Both the position numbers and the translations under genes were made by a program. Positions 36,460-47,326 of a DNA stretch of 64,000 nucleotides are shown here, piece by piece. The notes beneath the pieces are model-generated. The model had not been told where the DNA came from. It worked only from the letters and a program-made list of their open reading frames with translations, and did no database searches. This stretch comes from Cordia subcordata (lineage: Eukaryota; Streptophyta; Magnoliopsida; Boraginales; Cordiaceae): assembly GCA_028554755.1 (NCBI GenBank), contig JAPTOF010000021.1:4389501-4453500 (forward strand). The letters run 5' to 3'. How positions within the stretch are numbered: the first letter of the stretch is position 1; each line of letters begins with the position of its first letter.

Positions 36460-37540
36460 ATGAGTTCGTCAATACCCACCTCGAAAACCACTACGTCCAC
36501 GTCCAAAGACACAGAGTGCACAACCTCTGTTATGGCATCATCTTCACAAACAGTCATTACGCTGCCTTCGTATAACATTAAGTTATTTGTTACTATCACT
36601 TTGGATTCCATAAACTACCTCACATGGAAACACCAAATTACTACTTTCTTAGCTTTCAACAATTTAATGGGCTTTATAGGTGGGTCTCACGAACGCCCTA
36701 CAAACACTATCGATGCTGCTGCTCTTGCTGATGGACTTTCTATGATCACTATGTTAGTGCGTGCATCATGGCAATGCTGTCTGAACCATTGATACATCAA
36801 GATATTGGTTTTGTAACTACCCTTAATCCCTGGACTTCCCTTGAGGAGCTATTCATTCAACAATCCACTGTACGTAACTCACTCTTGTGTGCTCAACTTC
36901 GTACACTCAAAAAAGGCCCTCTTACCATCTCTAATTATTTGTAAATGGTTGTCTCTTTCTCGTCCTCTTTAGCTGCAGTTGGTGATAAATTAAGTGACGC
37001 CGATCTTGTGCTTACTACTTTAGATAGACTACCACTAGAATATCACTCTTTTAGCATTAACTATTGAAAACATGATGCTGCCTCCTACATTCTCTCAATT
37101 GCATGCTAAACTCTTGGTCTATGAACAGAGGTTACTGCTTGGCACAACTGTAGATACTACTACTATCGCTATTCTCAACGCGCAAATGTTACAGCTTGCT
37201 ATTCAGCCCTCTAGTCTTGTTGCTCAAACCTCCTAGACCAGACCATCAACTATGTCTCCCTCGAGCCAATCTCGTCCCTATCAGCATCTTTAGAATAATT
37301 TGAATACCAATCAAAATGGGCGACCCAGATTTAAATGTCAGATTTGCTATTGCTTTGGTCACAGTGCTGCTCGCTGCCAATATCGATACTCTGCATTGAG
37401 AAACAATGGAACACAACCTCCTGCCAATTCTAGTTCTGGCTATTTCACATTTACCAATAACCTTCTATTGATTCTCCACCATTGCCTCACACCATTGAAC
37501 AATGGCTACCTGATAGTGGTACCTCTACCCACATGACTCC
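36460..37540 (+). pseudogene. Copia C gag and protease start
   Basis: The start ATG at 36460 gives MSSSIPTSKTTTS and then FVTITLDSINYLTWKHQI, the copia gag W-box region (UBN2 type). The frame breaks near 36770-36800; other frames continue with LNPWTSLEELF and LRTLKKGPLTISNYL. A zinc knuckle CQICYCFGHSAARC is intact at 37336-37377. EQWLPDSGTSTHMT near 37500-37540 is the protease active site (Asp codon at 37512). Stops, frameshifts and the Mutator-type insertion just downstream make it non-functional. Confidence 0.88.
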
Positions 37541-37603
37541 AAACCATGCCCTTCATTAACAAAGCACTCCTTACACAGGCTCTAATAAGGTCTTGGTTAG
37601 AGA

Positions 37604-38361
37604 CTATGAAGCACCGACACTTTCAAAATGCAGCGTATCGCGTGTCGGACACCGACACGCTCCGACACGTGTCTGACAAAAATTTTTTTTTTTAAATTTC
37701 CGACACGTCCTCCGACACGCTCCAACACGACACGCACGAGGTTTTTTTTGTAATTTTTAAAATTATTTGGGGCACTAATAAAAATCCAAAAATAATTAAA
37801 AAAAGAAAAAAGAAAAATCAATTTAACTTATTTATGCTGCTTATCGTCTTTTACAGAAAAGTCATCTTCTCACTTCTCAAAATTCCTTCAGCATAAAAGA
37901 CTCAGCCCTCTACAAAATAAATAAATAAATAAATAACTTACCTCTAATATTCCTGTGGTGGGTAGAATTGAAAAATTATATTATTGTGTGTGTTATTATA
38001 TGTTTGATTGAAAAATTATTGGGGTTTTTAAGGTCTATTGTTGTTACACATGAATTACAAGAACTGGTGGTTTTTTTCCTTTTTTTTTCATACATGAATT
38101 ACAAAAATTGGTGGTCTCTTTTTGTGTCATATTTTGGGGGATGGCTGAAGCCTATGAAGCAAATTGATTTGCCATGATAAAAATGATATTTATGCAATAT
38201 ATTCATGATAAAAATGATATTTATGCAATATATATAAATTTTAAATATTTTTTTATTTAATATATCCTGAGCGTGTCGTATCCTAGTTTTTTGAAAAAAG
38301 ACGTATCGACATGTCGCATCGTGTCGCGTATCGTGTCGGCGTATCGTGTCCGTGCTTCTTA
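37604..38361. mobile_element. Mutator-type non-autonomous element with 9-bp TSD
   Basis: Perfect 9-bp direct repeats GGTTAGAGA at 37595-37603 and 38362-38370 flank a 758-bp insert. Removing it restores the copia reading GTCTTGGTTAGAGATGG (VLVRDG). Ends are inverted: CTATGAAGCACCGACAC and GTGTCCGTGCTTCTTA. Subterminal regions are crowded with CGTGTC/GACACG words in both orientations (37620-37735, 38270-38350), while the centre is AT-rich. The 9-bp duplication fits Mutator-like elements; there is no transposase. Confidence 0.85.
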
Positions 38362-38370
38362 GGTTAGAGA

Positions 38371-40170
38371 TGGTAAAGAAATCCTATTGCAAACTTAGGT
38401 TCCTCTCTATACATTTTTCCTTCTCGATCTCTTTCCTTGAATCGTATCCTACATGTCCCTCGCACTTGCAAGAATCTTTTATCTGTCTCCCAATTCACCC
38501 GTGATAATCATGTGTCCTTGGAATTCACCCTTTCTTGTTGTTTTATTAAGGACCTCCAAACAAGGACTACACTCCTTTAGGGACGAATTGAATCAGGACT
38601 TTATGTGTTACCTCTTCAGCCTGTTGCGATTATTCCATCTGCCTTTGCTGCATCACAAGTCTCCTTCTCCGTCTGGCATAATTAGCTCGGTCATCCCTGT
38701 CTAGATGTTCTCTCTTCCGTTTCCAAAAGATGTAATGACATACCAGTAGGGTCCCATAAGTCGGTCTGTCCCTCTTGCATGGTGGGTCATCGCCTACCTT
38801 TTCAGGCTTCTACAAATAAATTTACTACTCCTTTACAAATTGTTCATTGTGATTTGGGGTCCTGCCCCTGTTTTGTCCAATTTTGGGTATCATTTTTTCA
38901 TCTCGTTTATTGATGAGTTTATTCTGTTTACCTGGCTTTATCCTCTAAAACAAAAACATGAGTGTGTTACTTGCCTTACATGTTTTAAAGCTCTTAGAGG
39001 GTGTTTGATTTGACTTTTTTTCTGGTCAAACTTACTTAAAACCTAATTTAAATTAATAGAAGTGCTTGTTTTAATTAAAAATTTACTTTTTTTAAGTAGT
39101 TTTAAGTAAAAAATAAAAAATTCCCCAACCCCAACTTTTGTTTTTTATGGCTTTAAGCACGTTGAAAAAAAGCAAGTTTGACCAAATCATTTACTATCTT
39201 ATCCTTACCTTTTTATTTTTATTATTAAAATATCTTTTCTCTTTTATCTTATACTTACCTTTTTAAATTATATTTTAATGTCCTTAATAGTTATTTTAAC
39301 TATATAACTTACTTTTCAGCTCACTTTAATCAAACATGTAAATATTTATTTTTATAACTATAACTTTTATTCAAACACGTAACTACTTAAAGTTGACGAT
39401 AAAAAAAAGCCACTTAAAGTTAGAAGTGCTTTAAGTAGCTTTTTTATAAGCTAATCCAAACACCCTCTTAGCGAAAACTTATTTTCCACCAAAATAAAGT
39501 TTTTTCAATGTGATGGGGCAAAAGAATTGACACAAGGTTCGTTTCGTGATATTTTACATCGATCCGGTATTCAATATTGCATCTCATGTCCCCACACCCC
39601 TTAACAAAACGGACTGGCCGAAAGAAAAATTCGACATATCACTGAAGTTGGCATGACCTTATTGTTCCATTCCTCCACTCCTAAGTCCTTTTGGTTGGAA
39701 GCGTTTAACACTGTTGTGCACTTAATCAATCGACTTCCAACTCCAGTTTTACAAAATCGAAGCCCTTATGAAATTGTACATTCTCGCATCCCAAATTACT
39801 CGGCTATGAGGTGTTTGAGTACTTGTGCTTTCCTTATCTTGGTTCCACTAAGGAGGATAAACTAAGTCCCAAGACATTGCCCTGTGTTTTTGTCGGCTAC
39901 AGCTCTAATCATTCTAGTTATAGGTGCTTTAATCTAAAGTCTGGCCGCGTATACATCTCTAGGCATGTTGTGTTTGATGAAGACGTCTTTCCCTTCGCCA
40001 CCAGCACTAACCACTCTTCGTTTCACCAACATTCGCACTTTCATGCACTGCCGACCTCCTTATCTGTGTTTCGTCCTTCTCTAAGTCGTATTCCACTAAG
40101 AAACGTGCCTAGTCCACCATGTCCAAGTGCCGTGTCTCCTTCTCTTCAGTGCATCAATGAAGTATAATCT
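38371..40170 (+). pseudogene. Copia C integrase, interrupted by a MITE
   Basis: Degraded pre-integrase text is followed by LTCFKAL up to 38997. After the MITE the same frame resumes as SENLFSTKIKFFQ. Recognisable integrase parts are QCDGAKEL (second Asp), QNGLAERKIRHI (catalytic Glu), KSFWLEAFNTVVHLINRLP and SPYEIVHSRIPNY. The segment KTLPCVFVGYSSNHSSYRC at 39811-40167 is the usual sequence after the core. Stops and frame changes are frequent, including at the PQQNG position, where Q has become a stop. Confidence 0.88.
38998..39464. mobile_element. hAT-like MITE nested in copia C
   Basis: The insert is bounded by direct repeats CTCTTAG (38991-38997 and 39465-39471). Ends are AGGGTGTTTGATTTGACTT and AAGCTAATCCAAACACC, imperfect inverted repeats of the GGTGTTTGGATT type. 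The copia codons FKAL and SENL are contiguous once one CTCTTAG copy and the insert are removed. The interior contains AAGTGCTT/AAGCACTT words and TTTAAGTAG in both orientations. No transposase. Confidence 0.85.
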
Positions 40171-40439
40171 CACTGTTCTTCAAACAGAAAATGAGTTGTC
40201 TGCCTTAGTCGAATGTCACTCTCCTCCAATCTAGTCACCACACACTTTGACCACAGTCCCTCTAGGCACGTCAGTCCCACTCGCTCGTTGTCAATCCTAC
40301 ACTTCACCCTCTATTGAGCCCTCAAATACAATTGACAGCCCGCCCTCTCCACCACATGAGTCTAGTACGTCCCCCTTTCGCCCTGCTTGTATACCTTCTA
40401 AACATGCAAAACCAGGACAATACAAGGCTTGTCAAGAAC

Positions 40440-41170
40440 TTCTCTGACTATGTAACCTACACAGCCCTTACCACTTCTTCTCGCATTAACTACTTAGATA
40501 CTGAACCTGCCTCTTATACCCAAGCCTCTAAATGTGCTCAATGGTGAAAGGCAATGGATGCTGAGTACTCAACCTTGATCAATAATGGCACTAGGCTCCT
40601 TGTTCCAAAACCTTCTAATGCTAATATCATTGGCTGTAAATGGGTTTTTAGCATAAAGTGAAAACCCAACATCACTGTTGATAGGTACAAAGCTCGTCTC
40701 GTTGCCAAAGGCTTTCACCAAGAGGAAGGTGTAGATTTCTCTGAAACTTTTAGTCCTGTGATCAAGCCTACAACTATTAGATTGGTGCTTTCTCTTGCTT
40801 TTTCTTTTGGTTGGACTATTCGCTAGGTTGATGTCAATAACGCTTTTCTACATGGTCTCTTACAAGAGGATGTCTATCTGGCCCAACCACCTGGCTTCAT
40901 TGACTCTAATCATCCCGAACATGTTTGCAAGCTCCGAAAGGCTATCTATGGCCTTAAACAAGCTCCCCGTACAAGGTTTGCACGCCTCAACAGTTTTATG
41001 ATGTCTTAAGGATTCACAGTAGCCAAATCTGATGTCTCTCTTTTCATGCGGTTTGACTTCTCTGGTCCTTTATTTATTTTAATCTATGTTGATGACATTA
41101 TAATCACTGGACAATCTATTGCTGCTTTTAACTTCTTGATATTCCTGCTCAACTGATAGGTTTACTTTAA
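40440..41170 (+). pseudogene. Copia C reverse transcriptase
   Basis: Plus-strand text includes [80 protein letters not shown] and the catalytic box LIYVDDIIITG (about 41079-41111). Stops occur after SIK, in TIR-stop-VDVNN (normally Gln) and after MMS. The catalytic YVDD is intact. The C-terminal region is frameshifted near 41150. Confidence 0.9.
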
Positions 41171-41175
41171 AGGAC

Positions 41176-42000
41176 ATGGGGTCTTTATCATATTTCTTGG
41201 GTATTCAAGTAACTCCACAGCCAATGGGATCCTTCTTCAGCAAAAGAAATACATTCATGATTTGCTCACTAGAATTGATATGTTGGATGCCAAGCCTGTA
41301 TCTACCCCAATTGCCTCCTCACATAATCTCTCTGAACATCAAGGAGAAACTTTCTCTGATCCAACATTATATTGCAGTGTCGTCGGGGCCCTTCAATATC
41401 TCACTATCACTAGGCCAGACATTTGTTGCCGTAAACAAAGTCTGTCAATTCATGCAATCTCCTGCAGTTGACCAGTGGGCTGCTGTAAAACGCATACTAT
41501 ATTACCTTAAAGGCACTGATGAACTTGGGCTTCTTTTCAAAAAGTCTGATGATTTATCCCTTCATGCTTACTCGGATGCTGATTGGGCCAGATGTCCTAA
41601 CGACTGCCGAAGCACTCATGGGTATTGCATTTTTCTAGGTCCCAATCTCATTTCTTGGTCAGCAAAGAAAAAAACCATTGTGTCAAGATCCAGCACAGAA
41701 GCTGAATATCGAGCCATTGCTTTTGCTACTACAGAAATATGTTGGCTTCAGTTGGTCCTTGGTGAATTTCACATGCTATCCTCTGTCAAACCCATCCTAT
41801 GGTGTGACAACATTGGGGCTACCTACTTGACGGCTAATCCAGTTTTTCCTGCGCGAACGAAGCATATTGAACTAGATCTTCATTTTGTCTGAGAAAAGCT
41901 TGCATCCAAGGAACTTCAAATCAGGTTTATCTCCATGCTAGATCAATTGGCCGACGTAATGACCAAAGGACTCTTAAGCACTCGTTTTTCTCAACTGCTG
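41176..42000 (+). pseudogene. Copia C RNase H and polyprotein C-terminus
   Basis: The 41176-41892 frame gives GSLSYFLGIQV, then out-of-frame text, then VCQFMQSPAVDQWAAVKRIL, HAYSDADWARCPNDCRSTHG (catalytic Asp), SRSSTEAEYRAIA (Glu) and LWCDNIGATYL (Asp), ending KHIELDLHFV-stop-EKLASK. The stop replaces the usual Arg. A piece in another frame (41262-41471) holds the missing LDAKPVSTPIA and LQYLTITRPDI segments, so two frameshifts bracket it. The final DQLADVMTKGL motif is readable to about 42000. Confidence 0.9.
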
Positions 42001-42041
42001 TTCAAGCTTACCGTGCAGAGCCCGACTACGCTTGAGGGGCG

Positions 42042-42245
42042 TGTTAGGACATATGGTAGTATGAACACGTTGATTGCCTCTGCTGAACATAAGGAAAGCA
42101 TATATCTTAATTTATTTCTTCCCTTTCTATAAAAGTCATACATATGATTTCTAGGCTATAGTTTAGGAATAATTTCAGAATCCTCTTGTATATATTTGGT
42201 GTAAACTTCCTTGCAAAAGAGTGATAAACATTCACAATTCTTTCA
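42042..42245 (+). repeat. 3' LTR of copia C
   Basis: 204 bp, preceded by GAGGGGCG (polypurine tract) and ending CAATTCTTTCA. Partner of 36195-36398. Confidence 0.93.
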
Positions 42246-42411
42246 AACCCTATCTCAAGAACATTTGGAAGCGTGTCTTTATTATACACACTTTTCATGG
42301 AATTTAACTTTAAAACGTTTCAATAACATCCAAAAACCAACATCCAAATGTTTTTAATATCACAGTAGCCCAATGTGGTCTTTGAAAATTTACAACAAAA
42401 CGCTTAAAAGT

Positions 42412-42650
42412 AGTCCCCGAGGGACAACCTAGCAGTAAGACGCAGCTCGAATACGGCATGGTCTCGGGTACAAGTCATGCCCCTATCCTGGGTTTATTCC
42501 TTGACTGAATTGGGTATGTATTGGGATGCACCGCTGCCCGAGATTTTCCATCTTGATGGTCGGGTTCCGTCAGTGGTTAGGCTCTACCTTAATGGTGGTC
42601 CGGCTTTGCCAAGTAGTTTGCACGTCATAAAAAAAAGAACACCACCTAAA
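42412..42650 (+). mobile_element. Probable tRNA-derived SINE
   Basis: The head reads GGGACAACCTAGCAGTAAG, like a pol III A box, and CTCGGGTACAAGTCATGCC about 45 nt downstream resembles a B box (GGTTCAAGTC). A body of about 150 bp follows, ending GCACGTCATAAAAAAAAG with an A-rich tail. No clear target duplication was found. It is also possible that this is a fragment of another repeat. Confidence 0.5.
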
Positions 42651-43530
42651 AAGCACGTTACAAAAAGATAATATCCTAAATGTGATAATCAATATTATAT
42701 TATATAATAATATCTTATCATTTCAACTTGAGTTAACAGAGCACTTGAAGATTAAGTAATATAAGGACTGAAAGTTTTGAACGTGGGATTCATATCAAAT
42801 GTTATCATTTATCCATCTCGAACCAAATGGAAGTGCACGATCATTTGATGGCTCAGACGAATCATTGAAAAGTTTTTTTTTTTTTTTTTGAAATATTATG
42901 CAACTAAATTGTACACAAAAATAATTTGTACAAGAGAAACAAAAATTCATCTAGTAGATATTTTAGCCGAAAATGTCAGCACTTTCATATGAATAGTAGC
43001 AGACTCTATGGTCTCAGAAAATAGGAAGAAACTAAAAGAAAATAGATACGATATCGGAAACACACGGTTCTTCTTAACTTTCGGAATCGAAGGGGTATAC
43101 TAAGGAAAGCAACTGTAAATCTAATGCAAAGAAAGAACCAAAGAAAATCTTCAAATGGAGGAGTAATTCCACTTGCCTTCAATCCAACTTAAATCAAGCC
43201 AAATCTGATCTTCCAATCCAAAGTTTAAACTTCAACCTTGTAAACCCGTGTCAAAAATAAAAATAATTCAGTCATAACCCTATTTAAATCTAAGATACTT
43301 CTATAAAAAAAAGTCAATACAGTTCAAATTAAATATTTTATTCAATTATAATAAATATAAAAAATACTCACTTATTTCGTGTATTAAGACTATGATAGTC
43401 TATACTATTGTGTGAAACGGCAACCAGGGCATTATGCATTTTTCGGCCCCAAATTAGGCATCTATTCATGTGGAAAAAGTACTTGACTGTTTGCTTGCCA
43501 GGTGGTTGTAGGACCACAACTGTCTTTTTG
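42651..43530. other. Intergenic, no gene seen
   Basis: AT-rich, with a 17-18 nt poly-T run at about 42874-42891. No coding family recognised. Confidence 0.5.
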
Positions 43531-43543
43531 CCGTTTGGGTTTT

Positions 43544-43798
43544 CTTAAAAGGGTTAACCAAAGGAGAACCCCTTTCCCACCTGGCCAGAGGCCCCTTAAC
43601 CAGGCGGGAGGTAAATCGAGGGATGTGCGTGAGTGGCAGCCCGACCAGGGAGAGGACCAACGGGCGTGGAAATCCAGCAACAGCCCCCGCAATATTTCAG
43701 CGGAGTACTGCCGCCACACGGACTCGATCCCGCGTTGTCAGGGTGTCTCCACCCTAATCACCTGGCCACTTACCAACTCACCTATGCCCCTGGGGGCA
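43544..43798 (-). mobile_element. tRNA-derived SINE with 13-bp TSD
   Basis: A 255-bp GC-rich insert lies between identical 13-mers CCGTTTGGGTTTT (43531-43543 and 43799-43811). On the minus strand it starts GGTGCCCCCAGGGGCATAGG, carries GTGAGTTGGTAAGTGGCC (A box region) and GCGGGATCGAGTCCGTG (B box GGATCGAGTCC), and ends in CCCTTTTAAG. The 85-110 aa open frames here are chance readings of the SINE. Confidence 0.88.
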
Positions 43799-43811
43799 CC
43801 GTTTGGGTTTT

Positions 43812-45339
43812 GTCTACTTCTTATGTGGATTTGAATATTTGGATAGTTGCGTCACAGGTATTTGCACAATCTTCTGTATGTTATTTATGAAAGTGCAGCT
43901 CCCTAAACTATTCAACAAACCGGCCACATTTGTTTTTCTCCAATTACAAGACAATGCATTGATTATCACACTTAATGCCCCTACTGACCCACTCGCTCAC
44001 ATTGCCTGCCTTAGCGCCTAGCTTCTATTCCCAATTTTTTGACATGACTATGTTTTTCAAATATAGATGATTTGTTATGTGTGATTGTTGTGTTTGTTTG
44101 TCACTTATTTTAATACACTTATCTTAGTTGATAATTTATGTAAAAAAAAAGTATTATTTGTTATTAATTTACCAAAAGTCACTTATAGTTTTTATAAAAT
44201 GTCATATTTGTATTTATAAAAAATAACTTGAGTTTAGAATATTTATATTTTATAAGCTACAGATGGTACATTTAATAATACATTCAACTAAACACATAAA
44301 AATTTTAAAATTAAAAATTAGAAAATTTGAACAATTAAAATTTAAAAATAAATAAATTGAAAACAAAAAATTTATTAATTTTTAAAAATTAAAAAAATTG
44401 AAAATAGAAAATTATATTTAAATAATTACAATTTTATGATTCAAAAAATTTAAAAATTAAATGATTAAAAATAAAAAGTTAATGTTACAAATTGAAAAAC
44501 TTAAAATTGCAATAATTAAAGCTTTATAATTCAAAAAATTGAAAACTTTTCACCATGTGATCCCGTAGGCCTTTCTTGTAACTAATTATTTGCAGAACTA
44601 ATAGTAGAAGAATATCTACGCAAATATGATGACCTGCTCTATCCCTTGTGAGTTGCCGAAGGAGGAGAAGAGAAAAATGAATAAACAATTTAACTGCAGG
44701 AAGACTATATACTAAAGTTGGAGGAATGATGTTAGAGTTTGATACATTAGCTCTCCCAAGGAATGAGAGCTTGACATCTCAGTTTAAAAAATTATTTTAT
44801 AATCTTATTAAATATTAATAATGTTTTTAATATAATGCAATCTATTAGATTGATATAAGATACACTATACATTATGCTAGCTTTAACTACAAAGCATAAT
44901 ACATTTAATCAAATGGATTAATTTCAAATACTACACACATAATGTTGACTTTGATTTAATGGTAGAGACTATATATATGATAGTCTTCATGAATATGACA
45001 ATTATAGTGGTAAAAAAAAAAATCTATACAAGAACTAGAAATATGCTAGTAATATGTCAAAAAATATAGTAATAATGTACTCTTGTTTTTAATGCATGTT
45101 AAAATGATATGACATATTATCAAATTCAAGTTATAGTTGTATGTGGAATTTGTTAGATCGGAGATGTAATTTTTTAATTTTAAAACAAGTTTTCAACTTT
45201 TCCATTTACGAGTTATAAATAAAATTTAATTGATACTATTGCCAATGTCTTTTAATTGTTAGTTAATCAAAATTATTTTACGGAATAACTTTTTAATAAA
45301 TTATAAATAAAATATAAAGATATTTGAAATTGATAAAAT
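43812..45339. other. AT-rich intergenic, no gene seen
   Basis: About 44270-44560 is an A/T-only-like tract of AAATT words. A 72-codon plus frame at 43803-44021 is not family-like. Nothing else can be supported. Confidence 0.5.
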
Positions 45340-45654
45340 TCAACTTGGTAGTGTGTTGCGGCGTTGACTAGCTTTTGGAAGCAGCCTTTGTTTGGTTGTG
45401 TAAAATGCCCAATTGGGCGTGATCATCTGAGGAGCGAAGGCAATAATTTCTGCATTGATGCCATCATAGAGGGGGGCATGCTCGGATGCAGAAGGAGCAT
45501 GAGGAGTGACCATTTCTTTTGTCTTATTATTAGGAAGCTTAATGAAGGATTGGAACTCCAGAATAGTGCCAGCTGGGTTGATTACAAGAATGGGCGAGTC
45601 ACCACGTGAACCGATGTGTATAAAGAATGAACTTAATGGATTACACGTGGACAT
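45340..45654 (-). CDS. Unrecognised open frame, 104 codons, probably a fragment
   Basis: A minus-strand frame with balanced composition, unlike the surrounding low-complexity DNA: it reads SRGDSPILVINPAGTILEF, then FIKLPNNKTKEMVTPHAP and NAEIIAFAPQMITPNWAF. I do not recognise a family. It lies directly outside the 3' LTR of element D, and its upstream part falls in a short tandem repeat (about 45602-45729) whose second unit encodes a similar phrase (SSFFVHI versus SSFFIHI). It may be a piece of a gene or of an older element captured next to D. Function unknown. Confidence 0.25.
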   Translation of the reverse strand: MSTCNPLSSFFIHIGSRGDSPILVINPAGTILEFQSFIKLPNNKTKEMVTPHAPSASEHAPLYDGINAEIIAFAPQMITPNWAFYTTKQRLLPKASQRRNTLPS

Positions 45655-45729
45655 ATGCTAGGTGAGTCGTTGCATGAATAGATGTGTACAAAGAATGAGC
45701 TTGACGGATCACACGTGGATATATGCACA
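45602..45729. repeat. Imperfect tandem repeat of about 70 bp
   Basis: Two units share GATGTGTATAAAGAATGA / GATGTGTACAAAGAATGA, then ACTTAATGGATTACACGTGG / GCTTGACGGATCACACGTGG, then ATATATGC or ACATATGC. The repeat ends where the 3' LTR of element D begins. Confidence 0.7.
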
Positions 45730-47157
45730 TATAGGTGCAAATATCTAAAGAGGAGGGGGGTAAAATAAGATATAAGTACTAATTTTCGTTTTAAAAAATT
45801 CTCAAAAAATTTACAACTTCTAACAATCAATATATCAAACACAATGCAAGCCAAATAAGCAAGTATAAAAATGGAAGTATAAGAAGAGGAGAAACAAACG
45901 ATTTAAGATGGTTCGGCCAAGCCTACGTCCACCGTCCAAGAATGCTCCCCTTATGACTTCAAAAAACTCCACTAAGATGCTTCTTCAAATCTTGGTAGAG
46001 CACAAATCAAGTTCTTACAATCTCTTTGAAGCCCAACTTCAAAGAACCCAAGATATTCACTCTTTAGGATTTCCCTACACTTTACAAGCTTTAAAGAATA
46101 AATTTCACAAAGTTTACAGCTCTCAAAGTGTGTATATACTCAAGAATTAAGAAAAGATCGAATCTAAAATTTTCTTCAAGAAGAAGATGAATAAGCTCTT
46201 GAAAGCTCAAATATATTGTAAGAATGGCTCAAAGATGGATTGTATGATGATAAACAATTTAGCACAGTTCAATTGATTGATTAGAATGTGTATTGAATGA
46301 GTATTTAAAGAGATTTTAGGGGTTAGGGATTTGGTAGGTGAAGAAGAAATGAAGTCTCGACCAGAATGGTAATAAACGGCTAGTGCATTTATTATAGCAC
46401 CCGTTCAGCCGGTCAACCATCTGGGTCGTCCGGCTATCCCCTGGGTCGTCCGGCTATCCCCTTTCCTTCTCTGACTAGGCCGGACGCCTAAGCCGGTCGA
46501 CCGACTAGGGGGTTCGGCTTTTTTCTTCACCTTTCTGTTTTGGCTGGGCGACCTACCCAAGTCAGCCGGTCGACCGGTTGGGGGGTCCGGCTACTCCAGA
46601 ATATGAAGTAAAGCCAGAGTTTTGCAAAAATCATTTTAAGTGCAATTTTCACAGCTCCAAATTATTTTGTAATAATTTGAAAACATATGTTGTGATTTGA
46701 AATACCCCAAAAACTCATTTTACCTCTATGTGTGCATTCAAATACATTTGTGCAAATGTTATATCAAATGTGCAAGACTTGAAAATTTTTCTTTAAACAA
46801 GAAAAAGAGAGTTTGAGCCAAGTCCACACAATATATAGGCATTTCACAAAGAGAGCAACAAGGAAAATAATATCCGGTACCCCTTATGACTTCTCTTCTC
46901 CTCCTTATGCCTTCTCACCTTCTCTTTCTTCAAATAATGCTTTTTGCACATTTTCTTCAATATTTCAAAGCTTCAACTAGATATCATCTCATTTTAACAA
47001 GAAGCTATTTAGTCAAATAATACATATATTTTCATCATCAAAATCAATAATGAATATTTAGCCATATCCAAACAAGTAAACATATCAACAAACCATAAAA
47101 TATACCATTCAACAGCCAACAACGCATATACCATTCACCATTCAACCAACCATTTAC
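45730..47157 (-). repeat. 3' LTR of copia D
   Basis: It is alignable with 54049-55291 from TATAGGTGCAAATATC (TG changed to TA) to GAATATTTAGC at 47062. Another 95 bp up to the polypurine tract has no counterpart in the other LTR. It contains GC-rich palindromic boxes at 46407-46422, 46491-46506 and 46564-46579, and a 20-bp tandem duplication CTGGGTCGTCCGGCTATCCC at about 46421-46460. Confidence 0.85.
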
Positions 47158-47326
47158 TTCTCCCCCTTTGGCATCATCAAAATCAATATAAAGGTAGGAA
47201 AATAAATGAAAGTTAAGATTGTATAAGAGAAATAACTTGTTAACCAAAGTCAACAATGCGAAAGTCAACTAAAGCTAAACATTGTTTTCAAATGGAATGA
47301 AAAATATTTTTTCTAAAGTAAGAAAA

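Larger units (their letters stand above)
36195..42245 (+). mobile_element. Ty1-copia retrotransposon C with two nested DNA elements
   Basis: Short direct LTRs of 204 bp (36195-36398 and 42042-42245) with TGTTAGGACATATGG starts and TTTCA ends. A perfect-start primer site TGGTATCAGC begins at 36399 and a purine tract GAGGGGCG sits at 42034-42041. Plus-strand gag, protease, integrase, RT and RNase H follow in copia order. The element is interrupted at 37604-38361 and 38998-39464 by DNA transposons. The flanking 5-mers GTCCC and AACCC match only partly, so no good target duplication remains. Many stops break the polyprotein. Confidence 0.93.

Noticed and set aside
43462..43890. Several 64-110 codon frames on both strands
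   Set aside because: They are chance readings of the GC-rich SINE at 43544-43798.
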